5,274 nucleotides of DNA from Variovorax sp. (GTDB taxonomy: Bacteria; Pseudomonadota; Gammaproteobacteria; Burkholderiales; Burkholderiaceae_C): positions 1-5,274 of the forward strand of contig JAQGMX010000063.1 of assembly GCA_028292145.1 (NCBI GenBank), in the 5' to 3' direction. The notes beneath the pieces were generated by a model that saw only the letters and a program-made list of their open reading frames with translations, searched no databases and was not told the DNA's origin. A program made the position numbers and the translations under genes. Positions 1-5,274 of this stretch are shown here, piece after piece (position 1 is the stretch's first letter; every line of letters begins with the position of its first letter).

Positions 1-1166
1 CGCGGCAGATAGCGGCCGATCACCAGCAGGCAGACGGTCAGCGGCGTCGACATGATCAGGCCGACCGGCCCCCAGAGCGCGGTCCAGAAAATCGCCGACA
101 CCATCAGCGAGATCGCCGACAGTCCGGTGCTCGCGCCATACAGCCAAGGCTCGATGATGTTGTTGCTGATCATCTCCAGCACCACGATCAGGCCGATGGT
201 CCAGAGCACCATGCTCCAGCCCGGGTCGACCGCGAATGCCAGCGCCAGCGGAAAAACCGCTGAAATCATCGGGCCGACATAGGGCACGAAACGCATCACC
301 GCCGCAACCGCGCCCCAGAGCAGCGCGCCGGGCACGCCGATGAACCAGAGCCCCAGCGCCATCGGCACGCCGTAGCTCAGGTTCACCACGAGCTGCATCG
401 TCAGGTACTTGCTGATGCGTGCGCCGGCTTCGTCCATGGCGTCGGTCGAGCGCTGAAGGCTGCCGCCCCACAGCCGCAGCATGCGGTCTCGCAGATCGAG
501 CCGGTCGAGCAGGATCAGGACAACGAACACCAGCACGATGCCGGCGTTCGCCAGCGGTCCGCTGCCGGCCTCGAGCACCGCAAGCAACTGCCTGAACGCC
601 GAAGTCGGCCGCTCCTCGACCACCACCCGCTGCGGCGTCGAAGCCGCGTTGCGGCGTTGGCCGGTTTCTGCGGCGGCGGCCGGCGGCGCGATGTCGACCT
701 CGGCCTTGAAAGTGTTGAAGGTCTTGACGACGCCATCGAATACGCCAGGCTGGTTGAAATCCGTGCGCAGCCCGCGCAGCTTGGTCGTGATGTTGCTTTG
801 GTAGGTCGGCAGTTCGGCGCTCAGTGTGCTGACCTGATTGCCGAGGAACAGGCCGCCCAGACCGATCAGCGACAGCGTGAACAGGACCACCACGATGACG
901 GCTGGCGCGCGCGGCAGGCCGAGGCGCTTCAGGCGGACGACGAGCGGGTCGAGCACGAAGCCGAGCAGGATCGACAGCGCCAGCGGCACCAGGATCTCGC
1001 GGCCGAAATAGAGCGCGGCGATCAGGACCGCCGCCGTCACCAGCCCGACCATCATCTTCAGTTCCGGCACGGCGCCGGCAATGGCCGTCAGCGGCGCGCT
1101 GGCGCTCAGCGGGCCCTCGGCGGCGTTGCGGCTCGCAAGGCGCGCTTCGCGATCGATCGCGCTCAT
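1..1166 (-). CDS. AI-2E/PerM-family transporter, C-terminus beyond the window
   Basis: The minus strand is open from an ATG at 1166 to the left edge (388 codons seen, no stop), so the protein is 3'-truncated by the window. It is an inner-membrane protein of the AI-2E exporter/PerM family, whose members are assigned varied roles (autoinducer-2 or ion/solute export); the substrate cannot be told here. Seen: a polar N-terminus; hydrophobic helices near residues 38-53, 56-75, 88-110, 205-221, 256-278, 279-311, 317-334 and 350-385; a hydrophilic stretch at about 112-200; and the family-typical C-terminal block with NNIIEPWLYG (335-344), a GLS turn and GPVGLIMSTPL (366-376). The soluble segment contains an Ala/Pro/Arg/Glu-rich linker at 158-188. 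Family members are often about 350 residues. This one is already longer at the edge and may belong to the subgroup with an extended cytoplasmic tail. The start is supported by AGAGA (1176-1180, minus) 9 nt upstream. It is divergent from the GST/ligase pair and not obviously linked to their function. Confidence 0.9.
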   Translation of the reverse strand, partial: MSAIDREARLASRNAAEGPLSASAPLTAIAGAVPELKMMVGLVTAAVLIAALYFGREILVPLALSILLGFVLDPLVVRLKRLGLPRAPAVIVVVLFTLSLIGLGGLFLGNQVSTLSAELPTYQSNITTKLRGLRTDFNQPGVFDGVVKTFNTFKAEVDIAPPAAAAETGQRRNAASTPQRVVVEERPTSAFRQLLAVLEAGSGPLANAGIVLVFVVLILLDRLDLRDRMLRLWGGSLQRSTDAMDEAGARISKYLTMQLVVNLSYGVPMALGLWFIGVPGALLWGAVAAVMRFVPYVGPMISAVFPLALAFAVDPGWSMVLWTIGLIVVLEMISNNIIEPWLYGASTGLSAISLMVSAIFWTALWGPVGLIMSTPLTVCLLVIGRYLP

Positions 1167-1219
1167 GATGCGCAGTCTCTGGACGGACCGCAAAAGTCCA
1201 CGAAGGCGAGGTTTTTCAT
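1163..1219 (-). CDS. Possible 18-codon leader ORF overlapping the transporter start (ATGA)
   Basis: A short minus-strand frame begins at an ATG at 1219 with the codons MKNLAFVDF and ends in a TGA that overlaps the ATG of the transporter gene (ATGA). Such an overlap can couple translation of a short upstream ORF to the downstream gene. The Lys-Asn-Leu opening looks like a plausible bacterial start, but there is no strong Shine-Dalgarno sequence before it and 18 codons is short enough to occur by chance. I do not recognise the peptide and give it no function. Confidence 0.15.
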   Translation of the reverse strand: MKNLAFVDFCGPSRDCAS

Positions 1220-1252
1220 TGGTCCACAGACATGTCGACCGCGGGAATGCGA

Positions 1253-1263
1253 TCCGGACCGGA
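1253..1263. repeat. Small perfect inverted repeat TCCGG-A-CCGGA
   Basis: Two 5-base arms around a single central A form a perfect 11-base palindrome in the divergent intergenic region. Its centre (1258) is 33 bp, close to three helical turns, from the centre of the second inverted repeat (1291), and both share the CGGAC/GTCCG core. It could be an operator half of a regulator site. It is short and GC-rich, so chance occurrence is quite possible. Confidence 0.3.
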
Positions 1264-1284
1264 ATCTAGGCGAGGCCGCATGCG

Positions 1285-1297
1285 GTCCGTGTCGGAC
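1285..1297. repeat. Small perfect inverted repeat GTCCG-TGT-CGGAC
   Basis: Two 5-base arms with a TGT spacer form a perfect inverted repeat about 100 bp upstream of the GST start and 120 bp upstream of the transporter start. The pentamer also occurs as CGGAC at 1184-1188 and 1255-1259, and the related GTCCA occurs at 1196-1200 and 1222-1226. The clustering is what makes it a candidate regulator site; no known operator consensus is recognised. Confidence 0.3.
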
Positions 1298-1380
1298 GGG
1301 AACATGCACAGGCGACCGAAAAAAGCGGCTTGTCGATCGGTGCGGTCAGGGATCGGCCCGAGCCTCGAAACCGGTTTGCC

Positions 1381-1386
1381 AGGAAA
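1381..1386 (+). promoter_or_regulatory. Probable ribosome binding site of the GST gene
   Basis: AGGAAA lies 11 nt upstream of the ATG at 1398, slightly longer than ideal spacing. It is the only purine-rich element close to that ATG. It supports starting the GST at 1398 rather than anywhere in the open frame upstream, whose translation is Arg/Gln/Asp-rich and unlike a GST. Confidence 0.45.
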
Positions 1387-1397
1387 TAATCCAGCCG

Positions 1398-2072
1398 ATG
1401 TTCATCCTGCACCACTGCGTCAGCGCCCGCTCCTTCCGTGTTCTCTGGATGCTCGAGGAGCTCGGCGCGCTCTACACGCTGAAAATGCTGCCGTTCCCGC
1501 CCCGAGCCGGTGCACGCGAGTTCCTGCAGATCAATCCGCTCGGCACCGTGCCGGCCTTCTTCGACGGCGAGACGGCGATGACCGAATCCGCCGCCATCTG
1601 CCAATACCTCGCAGCACAGGCTTCCCGCACCGCGCCGACGCCACTCGACGTCGAGCCGCAGGAGCCGGAATTCGGCGCGTACCTCAACTACCTGCACTTC
1701 GGCGAGGCCACGCTGACCTTTCCACAGACGCTGGTGCTGCGCTACGGCCGTTTCGAGCCTGAAGAGCGGCGCTCGGCGCAGGTGGCGGGCGACTATTCGA
1801 AGTGGTTCCTCTCGCGGCTGCGCTCGCTGGAGCCGCTGCTGGCCAAGCAACCGTACCTCTGCGGGCGGTTCACGGCGGCCGATGTGTCGGTCGGCTATGC
1901 GCTGATGCTGGCCGAGCATCTCGGTCTTTCCGCGCAATTCACGCCCGCCGTTGCCGCCTACTGGCAGCGTCTGCGCGAACGCGACGCTTTCCGGCGTGCG
2001 CTGGCAGCCGAGACGCAATGCGCGCGCGAGCAAGGCGTATCGACCGTACCGGCGCCGGACACGCAACCCTGA
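1398..2072 (+). CDS. Glutathione S-transferase-like protein
   Basis: This 224-residue cytosolic protein has the two-domain GST layout. The N-terminal thioredoxin-like domain (about 1-75) contains a Ser/Arg-rich segment SARSFRVLW (9-17) where the catalytic Ser/Tyr/Cys normally sits, NPLGTVPAF (46-54) with the conserved cis-Pro at 52, and MTESAAI (61-67), whose Glu63-Ser64 binds the gamma-glutamyl part of glutathione. The helical C-terminal domain (about 88-205) carries FTAAD (158-162), the N-capping box of GST helix 6. Length is normal for the family. Known members conjugate glutathione to electrophiles, isomerise substrates or reduce peroxides; which applies cannot be read here, and Ser9 or Ser12 as the active residue is a guess. 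The stop is 7 nt before an acyl-CoA synthetase on the same strand, so the pair is probably co-transcribed and the GST may act on an intermediate or by-product of that pathway. The Pro/Thr-rich tail after 212 looks unstructured. Confidence 0.9.
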   Translation: MFILHHCVSARSFRVLWMLEELGALYTLKMLPFPPRAGAREFLQINPLGTVPAFFDGETAMTESAAICQYLAAQASRTAPTPLDVEPQEPEFGAYLNYLHFGEATLTFPQTLVLRYGRFEPEERRSAQVAGDYSKWFLSRLRSLEPLLAKQPYLCGRFTAADVSVGYALMLAEHLGLSAQFTPAVAAYWQRLRERDAFRRALAAETQCAREQGVSTVPAPDTQP

Positions 2073-2079
2073 CCCCCCA

Positions 2080-3720
2080 ATGATCGAGATCGACGACCAC
2101 AGCACCATCGGCCAGACCCTGTTCGCCGCCGCGACCCGCTACGGCGCCAACGCCCTGTTGGCCGTGCCCGCCAACGCGGCGCGCGCCTACCACCCGCAGG
2201 GCTACGAGATCGGTTTCTACGCCGCCGCATCCCAGGTGCGCGCACTCATGGCGCAGTACGAGGCCGCCGGGTACGGCAGCGGCCACCGCGTCGGGCTGCT
2301 GCTCGAAAGCCGGCCCGAACACATGCTGCACAAGCTGGCGCTGAATGCGCTCGGCGTGTGCTGCGTGCCGATCAACCCCGACTACCGCAGCCGCGAACTG
2401 GCCTACCTCGTCGATCACTCGCGTGTCGACCTAGTGGTGGTTCTGGAGAGCCGGCGCGCGCTGCTCGACGCGGCGTTGGCCGAGTCGGCGCATCGGCCCG
2501 CAGTCGTCGTGTTCGAGTCCTTCGACGGCGCCCTGCCCCGCCCGCAACGCCCCGTTGACGATGCACCCGTCACGTCGGAAACGCCTGCCAGCATCCTCTA
2601 CACCTCGGGAACGACGGGCCGGCCCAAGGGCTGCGTGCTGTCGCACCGGTACGAACTCGCCGCGGGCCATGCCTACGCCACCTGCGGCGGACTGGCGACG
2701 CTGCGCGAGGGGCAGGAGCGCATCTACAACCCGCTGCCGCTGTTCCACGTCAACGCATCAATCCTGTCGTTCTACTGCGTGCTGCTGACCGGCAATTGCC
2801 AGGTGCAGACGGACAGATTCCAGCCCTCGCGCTTCTGGACCGAGGTGCGCGAATCGCGCGCCACCGTCGTGCATTACCTCGGCGTCGTGATCCCGATGCT
2901 GCTGAACCAGCCGGTCGATGCGGGCGGCATTCCGGACCGGCAACATCAGGTGCGCTTCGGCTTCGGCGCCGGGGTGGAACCGCAACTGCACGCCGTGTTC
3001 GAGGCGCGATTCGGCTTTCCGCTGCTCGAACTCTGGGGCATGACCGAGATGGTGCGCATGCTTGTCGACAACATGCCGCCGCGCCAGGTCGGCACGCGCG
3101 CCTTCGGGCGTGCGGTGCCGGGCACGGAGGCACGCGTGGTCGACGAAGCCGGCGCCGAACTGCCCGACGGCACGCCAGGCGAACTGGTCATCCGGCATTC
3201 GGAAGCCACGCCGCGCAAGGACTTCTTCACCTGCTACCTCGACGACCCGGCCGCCACCGAGGACGCCTGGCGCGGCGGCTGGTTCCACACCGGCGACGTC
3301 GTCGTGCGCGACGCGACCGGCATGCTGCACTTTGTCGACCGGCGCAAGAACATCATCCGACGGTCGGGCGAAAACATTGCCGCAGCCGAGGTCGAGGCGC
3401 TGCTGCAGACGCATCCGCTGGTCGCGCAGGTCGCGGTCATGGGCGTGCCGGACGAAGTGCGCGAAGAAGAAGTGCTCGCCTGCATCGTGCTGAAGCAGCT
3501 GGCCGGCGACGAGGAAGCGCGGCAGCAGGCGGCGCAGACACTGTTCGACTTCTGCCACGCGCAGCTCGCGTACTACAAGGCGCCGGGCTACGTCTGGTTC
3601 GCCGACGTCATACCGACCACCGGCACGCACAAGATCCAGAAGCACGCGATCTTCCCGAAAGGCAGCGATCCGCGAACGCTGCCGGGAATGATCGATCTCT
3701 GCCGGCTGAAGAAGCGCTGA
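2080..3720 (+). CDS. Acyl-CoA synthetase (class I adenylate-forming enzyme, CaiC/FadD-like)
   Basis: This 546-residue soluble enzyme should activate a carboxylic acid with ATP to an acyl-adenylate and transfer it to CoA. The adenylation motifs occur in order: A3 phosphate-binding loop YTSGTTGRPKG (174-184), A5 ELWGMTE (317-323), A7 WFHTGD (401-406; Asp406 for the ribose), the A8 hinge starting at Asp420 with GEN (430-432), and A10 PTTGTHKIQK (512-521), where Lys518 aligns with the catalytic lysine. A10 is unusual: the Gly normally before that Lys is His517. Length is typical of the CaiC/medium-to-long-chain ligase group. The acid substrate is unknown; carnitine-type, fatty, terpenoid or short branched acids are all possible. 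The start at 2080 lies 7 nt after the GST stop and is preceded by a run of C with no Shine-Dalgarno, which suggests translational coupling. The frame stays open upstream, but there it overlaps the GST and has no ligase-like residues. The gene converges on the HMG-CoA reductase with 20 bp between stops. Confidence 0.93.
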   Translation: MIEIDDHSTIGQTLFAAATRYGANALLAVPANAARAYHPQGYEIGFYAAASQVRALMAQYEAAGYGSGHRVGLLLESRPEHMLHKLALNALGVCCVPINPDYRSRELAYLVDHSRVDLVVVLESRRALLDAALAESAHRPAVVVFESFDGALPRPQRPVDDAPVTSETPASILYTSGTTGRPKGCVLSHRYELAAGHAYATCGGLATLREGQERIYNPLPLFHVNASILSFYCVLLTGNCQVQTDRFQPSRFWTEVRESRATVVHYLGVVIPMLLNQPVDAGGIPDRQHQVRFGFGAGVEPQLHAVFEARFGFPLLELWGMTEMVRMLVDNMPPRQVGTRAFGRAVPGTEARVVDEAGAELPDGTPGELVIRHSEATPRKDFFTCYLDDPAATEDAWRGGWFHTGDVVVRDATGMLHFVDRRKNIIRRSGENIAAAEVEALLQTHPLVAQVAVMGVPDEVREEEVLACIVLKQLAGDEEARQQAAQTLFDFCHAQLAYYKAPGYVWFADVIPTTGTHKIQKHAIFPKGSDPRTLPGMIDLCRLKKR

Positions 3721-3740
3721 GCTTCCCCGATCCGACCGAC

Positions 3741-5027
3741 TCAGCCGCCGCGCATTTCCTGCAGCAGCGCCACGGCGCGATCGGTCCGCACGTCCTTCTC
3801 GTCGGCCATGCGGCGCGCCACCCGGTCGACCTCGTCGCCGACTGCCCCCGCGACCAGCGCGATGTTGCGCGCGTGCAACGCCATGTGGCCGCGCTGGATG
3901 CCCTCGGTCGCCAGCGCCCGCAGCGCGCCCATGTTCTGCGCCAGCCCGACGGCAACAGCCACTTCGCCGAGTTCCTGCGCCGATTTCACGTCGAGGATCT
4001 TCAGCGCCAGCCGCGCGAGCGGATGCGTCTTCGTCGCACCGCCGACCAGGCCGACCGGCATCGGCATCTCGATGGTGCCGACCAGCGCGCCCGAGGTGTC
4101 CTTCTCCCAGCGCGTGAGCGAGGTGTAGCGGCCGCTACGGCTGGCGTACGCATGCGCGCCCGCCTCGACCGCGCGCCAGTCGTTGCCGGTCGCGACGATG
4201 ACCGGGTCGACGCCGTTCATGATTCCCTTGTTGTGCGTCGCGGCGCGGTACGGATCGACGGCCGCGAAGGTGTACGCGTCGAGGATGCCTTCGATGATCT
4301 CCGCGCCGGGGCGCTCCGGCGTGGTCAGCGCGTCGGGCGTGATGCGGCAGCGGGCGCGGGCGAGTCGCAGGTCGGCAAGGTTCGACAGGATGCGCAGCCG
4401 CACCGTGCCGCCGGTGATCTTCTCGACCAGCGGCGAGACCGATTCGGCCATCGTGTTGACGGTGTTCGCGCCCATCGCATCGCGCACGTCGACGATCAGG
4501 TGCATCACCACCATCGCGCCGCGCGGCGTGTCCGGGAACACATGCACCTCGATATCGCGGCAGCCGCCGCCCAGGCCGATCAGCACCTTGTCGCGGCTGT
4601 TCGCGACTTCCAGTATCTCGGCACGGCGCCGCAGCAGCGCCTGCCGCGCGCCGTACGGGTCGGTCGTGCCGAGCACCTGCACCTGCGCGCGCATCAGCGG
4701 TTCGGTGCTCGACGTCTCGAAACCGCCGCAGCCGCGCACCAGCTTCGCCATGAAAGACGCCGCCGCCACCACCGACGGCTCCTCCACCACCATCGGCACC
4801 AGCACGTCGCGCCCGTTGACGGTGAAGTTCGCGGCCACGCCCATCGGCAGCTCGAAGGTGCCGACGACGTTCTCGATCATTCCGTCGGCCAGCGCCGGGC
4901 TCAGCGCGCCGGGCGTGGAAAGCAGCGCCAGGTCGTCGGGCGACAGGTTGGCTGCGCGGCCGAGCGCTTCGAGGCGCTGCGCGGGCGTGAGCGCGCGGAA
5001 ATTGGGGAGTCTGGAGTCGATGGTCAT
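3741..5027 (-). CDS. mvaA: Hydroxymethylglutaryl-CoA reductase, degradative (class II, NAD-type)
   Basis: This 428-residue protein has the same length as the Pseudomonas mevalonii enzyme, and the recalled sequence aligns without gaps. The class II enzyme interconverts mevalonate + CoA + 2 NAD+ with HMG-CoA + 2 NADH, and in mevalonate-using bacteria it runs in the oxidative direction. All catalytic residues are in register: Glu83 (VVEEPS), Lys267 (THNKGIMNG), Asp283 (GNDWRAVEAG) and His381 (QRGHMALHA). The dinucleotide-binding DAMGANTVN is at 183-191, and Asp146, which sets NAD(H) preference in P. mevalonii, is kept. There is no N-terminal membrane anchor, as expected for class II, so the enzyme is cytosolic. 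The start agrees with the family N-terminus (xxDSRLPxF) and has AAAGAGA 9 nt upstream. A GMC oxidoreductase ends 17 bp upstream on the same strand, so it is probably the upstream gene of an operon. In P. mevalonii the partner is HMG-CoA lyase (mvaB); none is seen here. The symbol follows the P. mevalonii gene. Confidence 0.97.
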   Translation of the reverse strand: MTIDSRLPNFRALTPAQRLEALGRAANLSPDDLALLSTPGALSPALADGMIENVVGTFELPMGVAANFTVNGRDVLVPMVVEEPSVVAAASFMAKLVRGCGGFETSSTEPLMRAQVQVLGTTDPYGARQALLRRRAEILEVANSRDKVLIGLGGGCRDIEVHVFPDTPRGAMVVMHLIVDVRDAMGANTVNTMAESVSPLVEKITGGTVRLRILSNLADLRLARARCRITPDALTTPERPGAEIIEGILDAYTFAAVDPYRAATHNKGIMNGVDPVIVATGNDWRAVEAGAHAYASRSGRYTSLTRWEKDTSGALVGTIEMPMPVGLVGGATKTHPLARLALKILDVKSAQELGEVAVAVGLAQNMGALRALATEGIQRGHMALHARNIALVAGAVGDEVDRVARRMADEKDVRTDRAVALLQEMRGG

Positions 5028-5036
5028 AGAATTCTG

Positions 5037-5043
5037 TCTCTTT
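5037..5043 (-). promoter_or_regulatory. Probable ribosome binding site of the HMG-CoA reductase gene
   Basis: On the minus strand AAAGAGA lies 9 nt before the ATG at 5027, inside the 17-bp gap after the GMC gene stop (5045-5047). It fixes the reductase start, which also agrees with the family N-terminus. The gap is too short for an independent promoter, which supports co-transcription with the upstream gene. Confidence 0.5.
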
Positions 5044-5044
5044 C

Positions 5045-5274
5045 TTATTCGGGATATTCGGCCGGTGGCGCGGCGCGACCGAGCAGCAGGTCGGCAGCCT
5101 TCTCGGCAATCATCATGGTCGGGATCTGCGTGTTTCCGGACGGCATGATCGGCATGACGGAGGCATCGGCGATGCGCAGGCCCTGCAGGCCGATCACGCG
5201 CAGTTCGCTGTCGACGACCGATGTCGGATCGCTCGCCGGCCCCATCCGGCAGGTGCCCATCAGGTGCCAGGCGG
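5045..5274 (-). CDS. GMC-family FAD-dependent alcohol dehydrogenase/oxidase, C-terminal end only
   Basis: Only the last 75 residues are inside the window; the frame runs open through the right edge and ends with TAA at 5045-5047. They contain the GMC C-terminal signature: WHLMGTCRMG, the block GLRIADASVMP, then PSGNT and a final MMIAEKAADLLL helix. The conserved active-site pair is present. The His in WHLMG and the Asn in PSGNT are 44 residues apart, the spacing of His466 and Asn510 in choline oxidase. GMC enzymes use FAD to oxidise primary or secondary alcohols, passing electrons to oxygen, quinones or cytochromes; choline, glucose, aliphatic and aryl alcohols are known substrates. The substrate-binding domain and FAD-binding N-terminus are outside the window, so specificity is unknown. 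It lies 17 bp upstream of the HMG-CoA reductase in the same direction, suggesting one operon and an alcohol substrate in the same catabolic route. An ATG at 5260 is internal, not the true start. Confidence 0.93.
   Translation of the reverse strand, partial: AWHLMGTCRMGPASDPTSVVDSELRVIGLQGLRIADASVMPIMPSGNTQIPTMMIAEKAADLLLGRAAPPAEYPE

Larger units (their letters stand above)
1167..1397. promoter_or_regulatory. Divergent intergenic region between the transporter and the GST gene
   Basis: This 231-bp stretch separates two divergent genes, so it should hold a promoter on each strand. I could not find a convincing sigma-70 pair on either strand. An AATAAT at 1385-1390 resembles a -10 box, but it lies only 7 nt before the GST start and lacks a matching -35. 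The region is rich in GTCCR/YGGAC pentamers, some arranged as inverted repeats (described separately). Long open frames cross it on both strands, but their residue composition is unlike a protein and neither neighbouring family extends into it. Confidence 0.5.

Noticed and set aside
1385..1390. AATAAT as a -10 promoter box for the GST/ligase unit
   Set aside because: It lies only 7 nt before the start codon and has no recognisable -35 at the right distance. The adjacent AGGAAA is better explained as a ribosome binding site.
657..1397. Plus-strand open frame continuing upstream of the GST, which would give a 471-residue fusion
   Set aside because: The upstream part lies antisense to the AI-2E transporter and is Arg/Gln/Asp-rich with no domain. 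The GST domain begins normally at 1398, after an AGGAAA site.
1266..2108. 280-codon minus-strand open frame opposite the GST
   Set aside because: It is a mirror frame of a clear GST gene in GC-rich DNA, Arg/Leu/Gly/Glu-rich, with no recognisable motif.
2758..3645. 295-codon minus-strand open frame opposite the acyl-CoA synthetase
   Set aside because: The plus strand carries all adenylation motifs in order. This antisense frame has His/Arg-rich composition with no family signature.
3711..3725. GAAGC/GCTTC hairpin as a terminator between the convergent genes
   Set aside because: The stem is only 5 bp and is followed by CCCC rather than a T-run on the plus strand; there is no T-run on the minus side either.
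4135..5109. 324-codon minus-strand frame overlapping the reductase in another phase
   Set aside because: It is an extreme Arg/Ala-rich shadow; the reductase frame matches a known enzyme end to end.
4183..5148. 321-codon plus-strand open frame opposite the HMG-CoA reductase
   Set aside because: It runs antisense across the reductase and into the GMC gene. It is Ser/Arg/Thr-rich, as expected for a shadow of a GC-rich gene, and both minus-strand genes are certain.

Overview
The window is about two-thirds G+C by eye, with strongly GC-biased third codon positions and almost fully coding, compactly spaced genes. This suggests a high-GC Pseudomonadota chromosome. A Burkholderiales-type betaproteobacterium is my best guess, from gene content and style only; no RNA gene or phylogenetic marker is present to confirm it.

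Layout, left to right. (1) 1-1166, minus: most of an AI-2E/PerM-family membrane transporter, whose C-terminus lies beyond the left edge. (2) 1167-1397: a 231-bp divergent intergenic region with several small inverted repeats built on GTCCG/CGGAC, probably carrying control signals for the genes on both sides. (3) 1398-2072, plus: a small glutathione S-transferase-like protein. (4) 2080-3720, plus: a class I adenylate-forming acyl-CoA synthetase, starting 7 nt after the GST stop, so the two very likely form one transcription and translation unit. (5) 3741-5027, minus: a full-length class II, degradative-type HMG-CoA reductase that converges on the acyl-CoA synthetase with only 20 bp between their stops. 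(6) 5045-5274, minus: the C-terminal end of a GMC-family flavoprotein alcohol dehydrogenase/oxidase, 17 bp upstream of the HMG-CoA reductase and probably in the same operon.

How the genes may work together. The reductase matches the Pseudomonas mevalonii enzyme in length and in every catalytic residue I could place (Glu83, Lys267, Asp283, His381), and it has Asp146, the NAD(H)-preference residue. Its expected direction is therefore oxidation of mevalonate plus CoA to HMG-CoA. With an alcohol-oxidising GMC flavoenzyme upstream and an acid-activating CoA ligase plus GST facing it, the locus looks like part of a catabolic island for mevalonate or an isoprenoid/branched hydroxy-acid compound. That assignment is inference: no HMG-CoA lyase, uptake system or regulator is inside the window, and the ligase substrate cannot be read from its sequence. 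The transporter at the left end is probably unrelated.

I found no tRNA, rRNA, CRISPR array, insertion sequence, phage gene or convincing intrinsic terminator.
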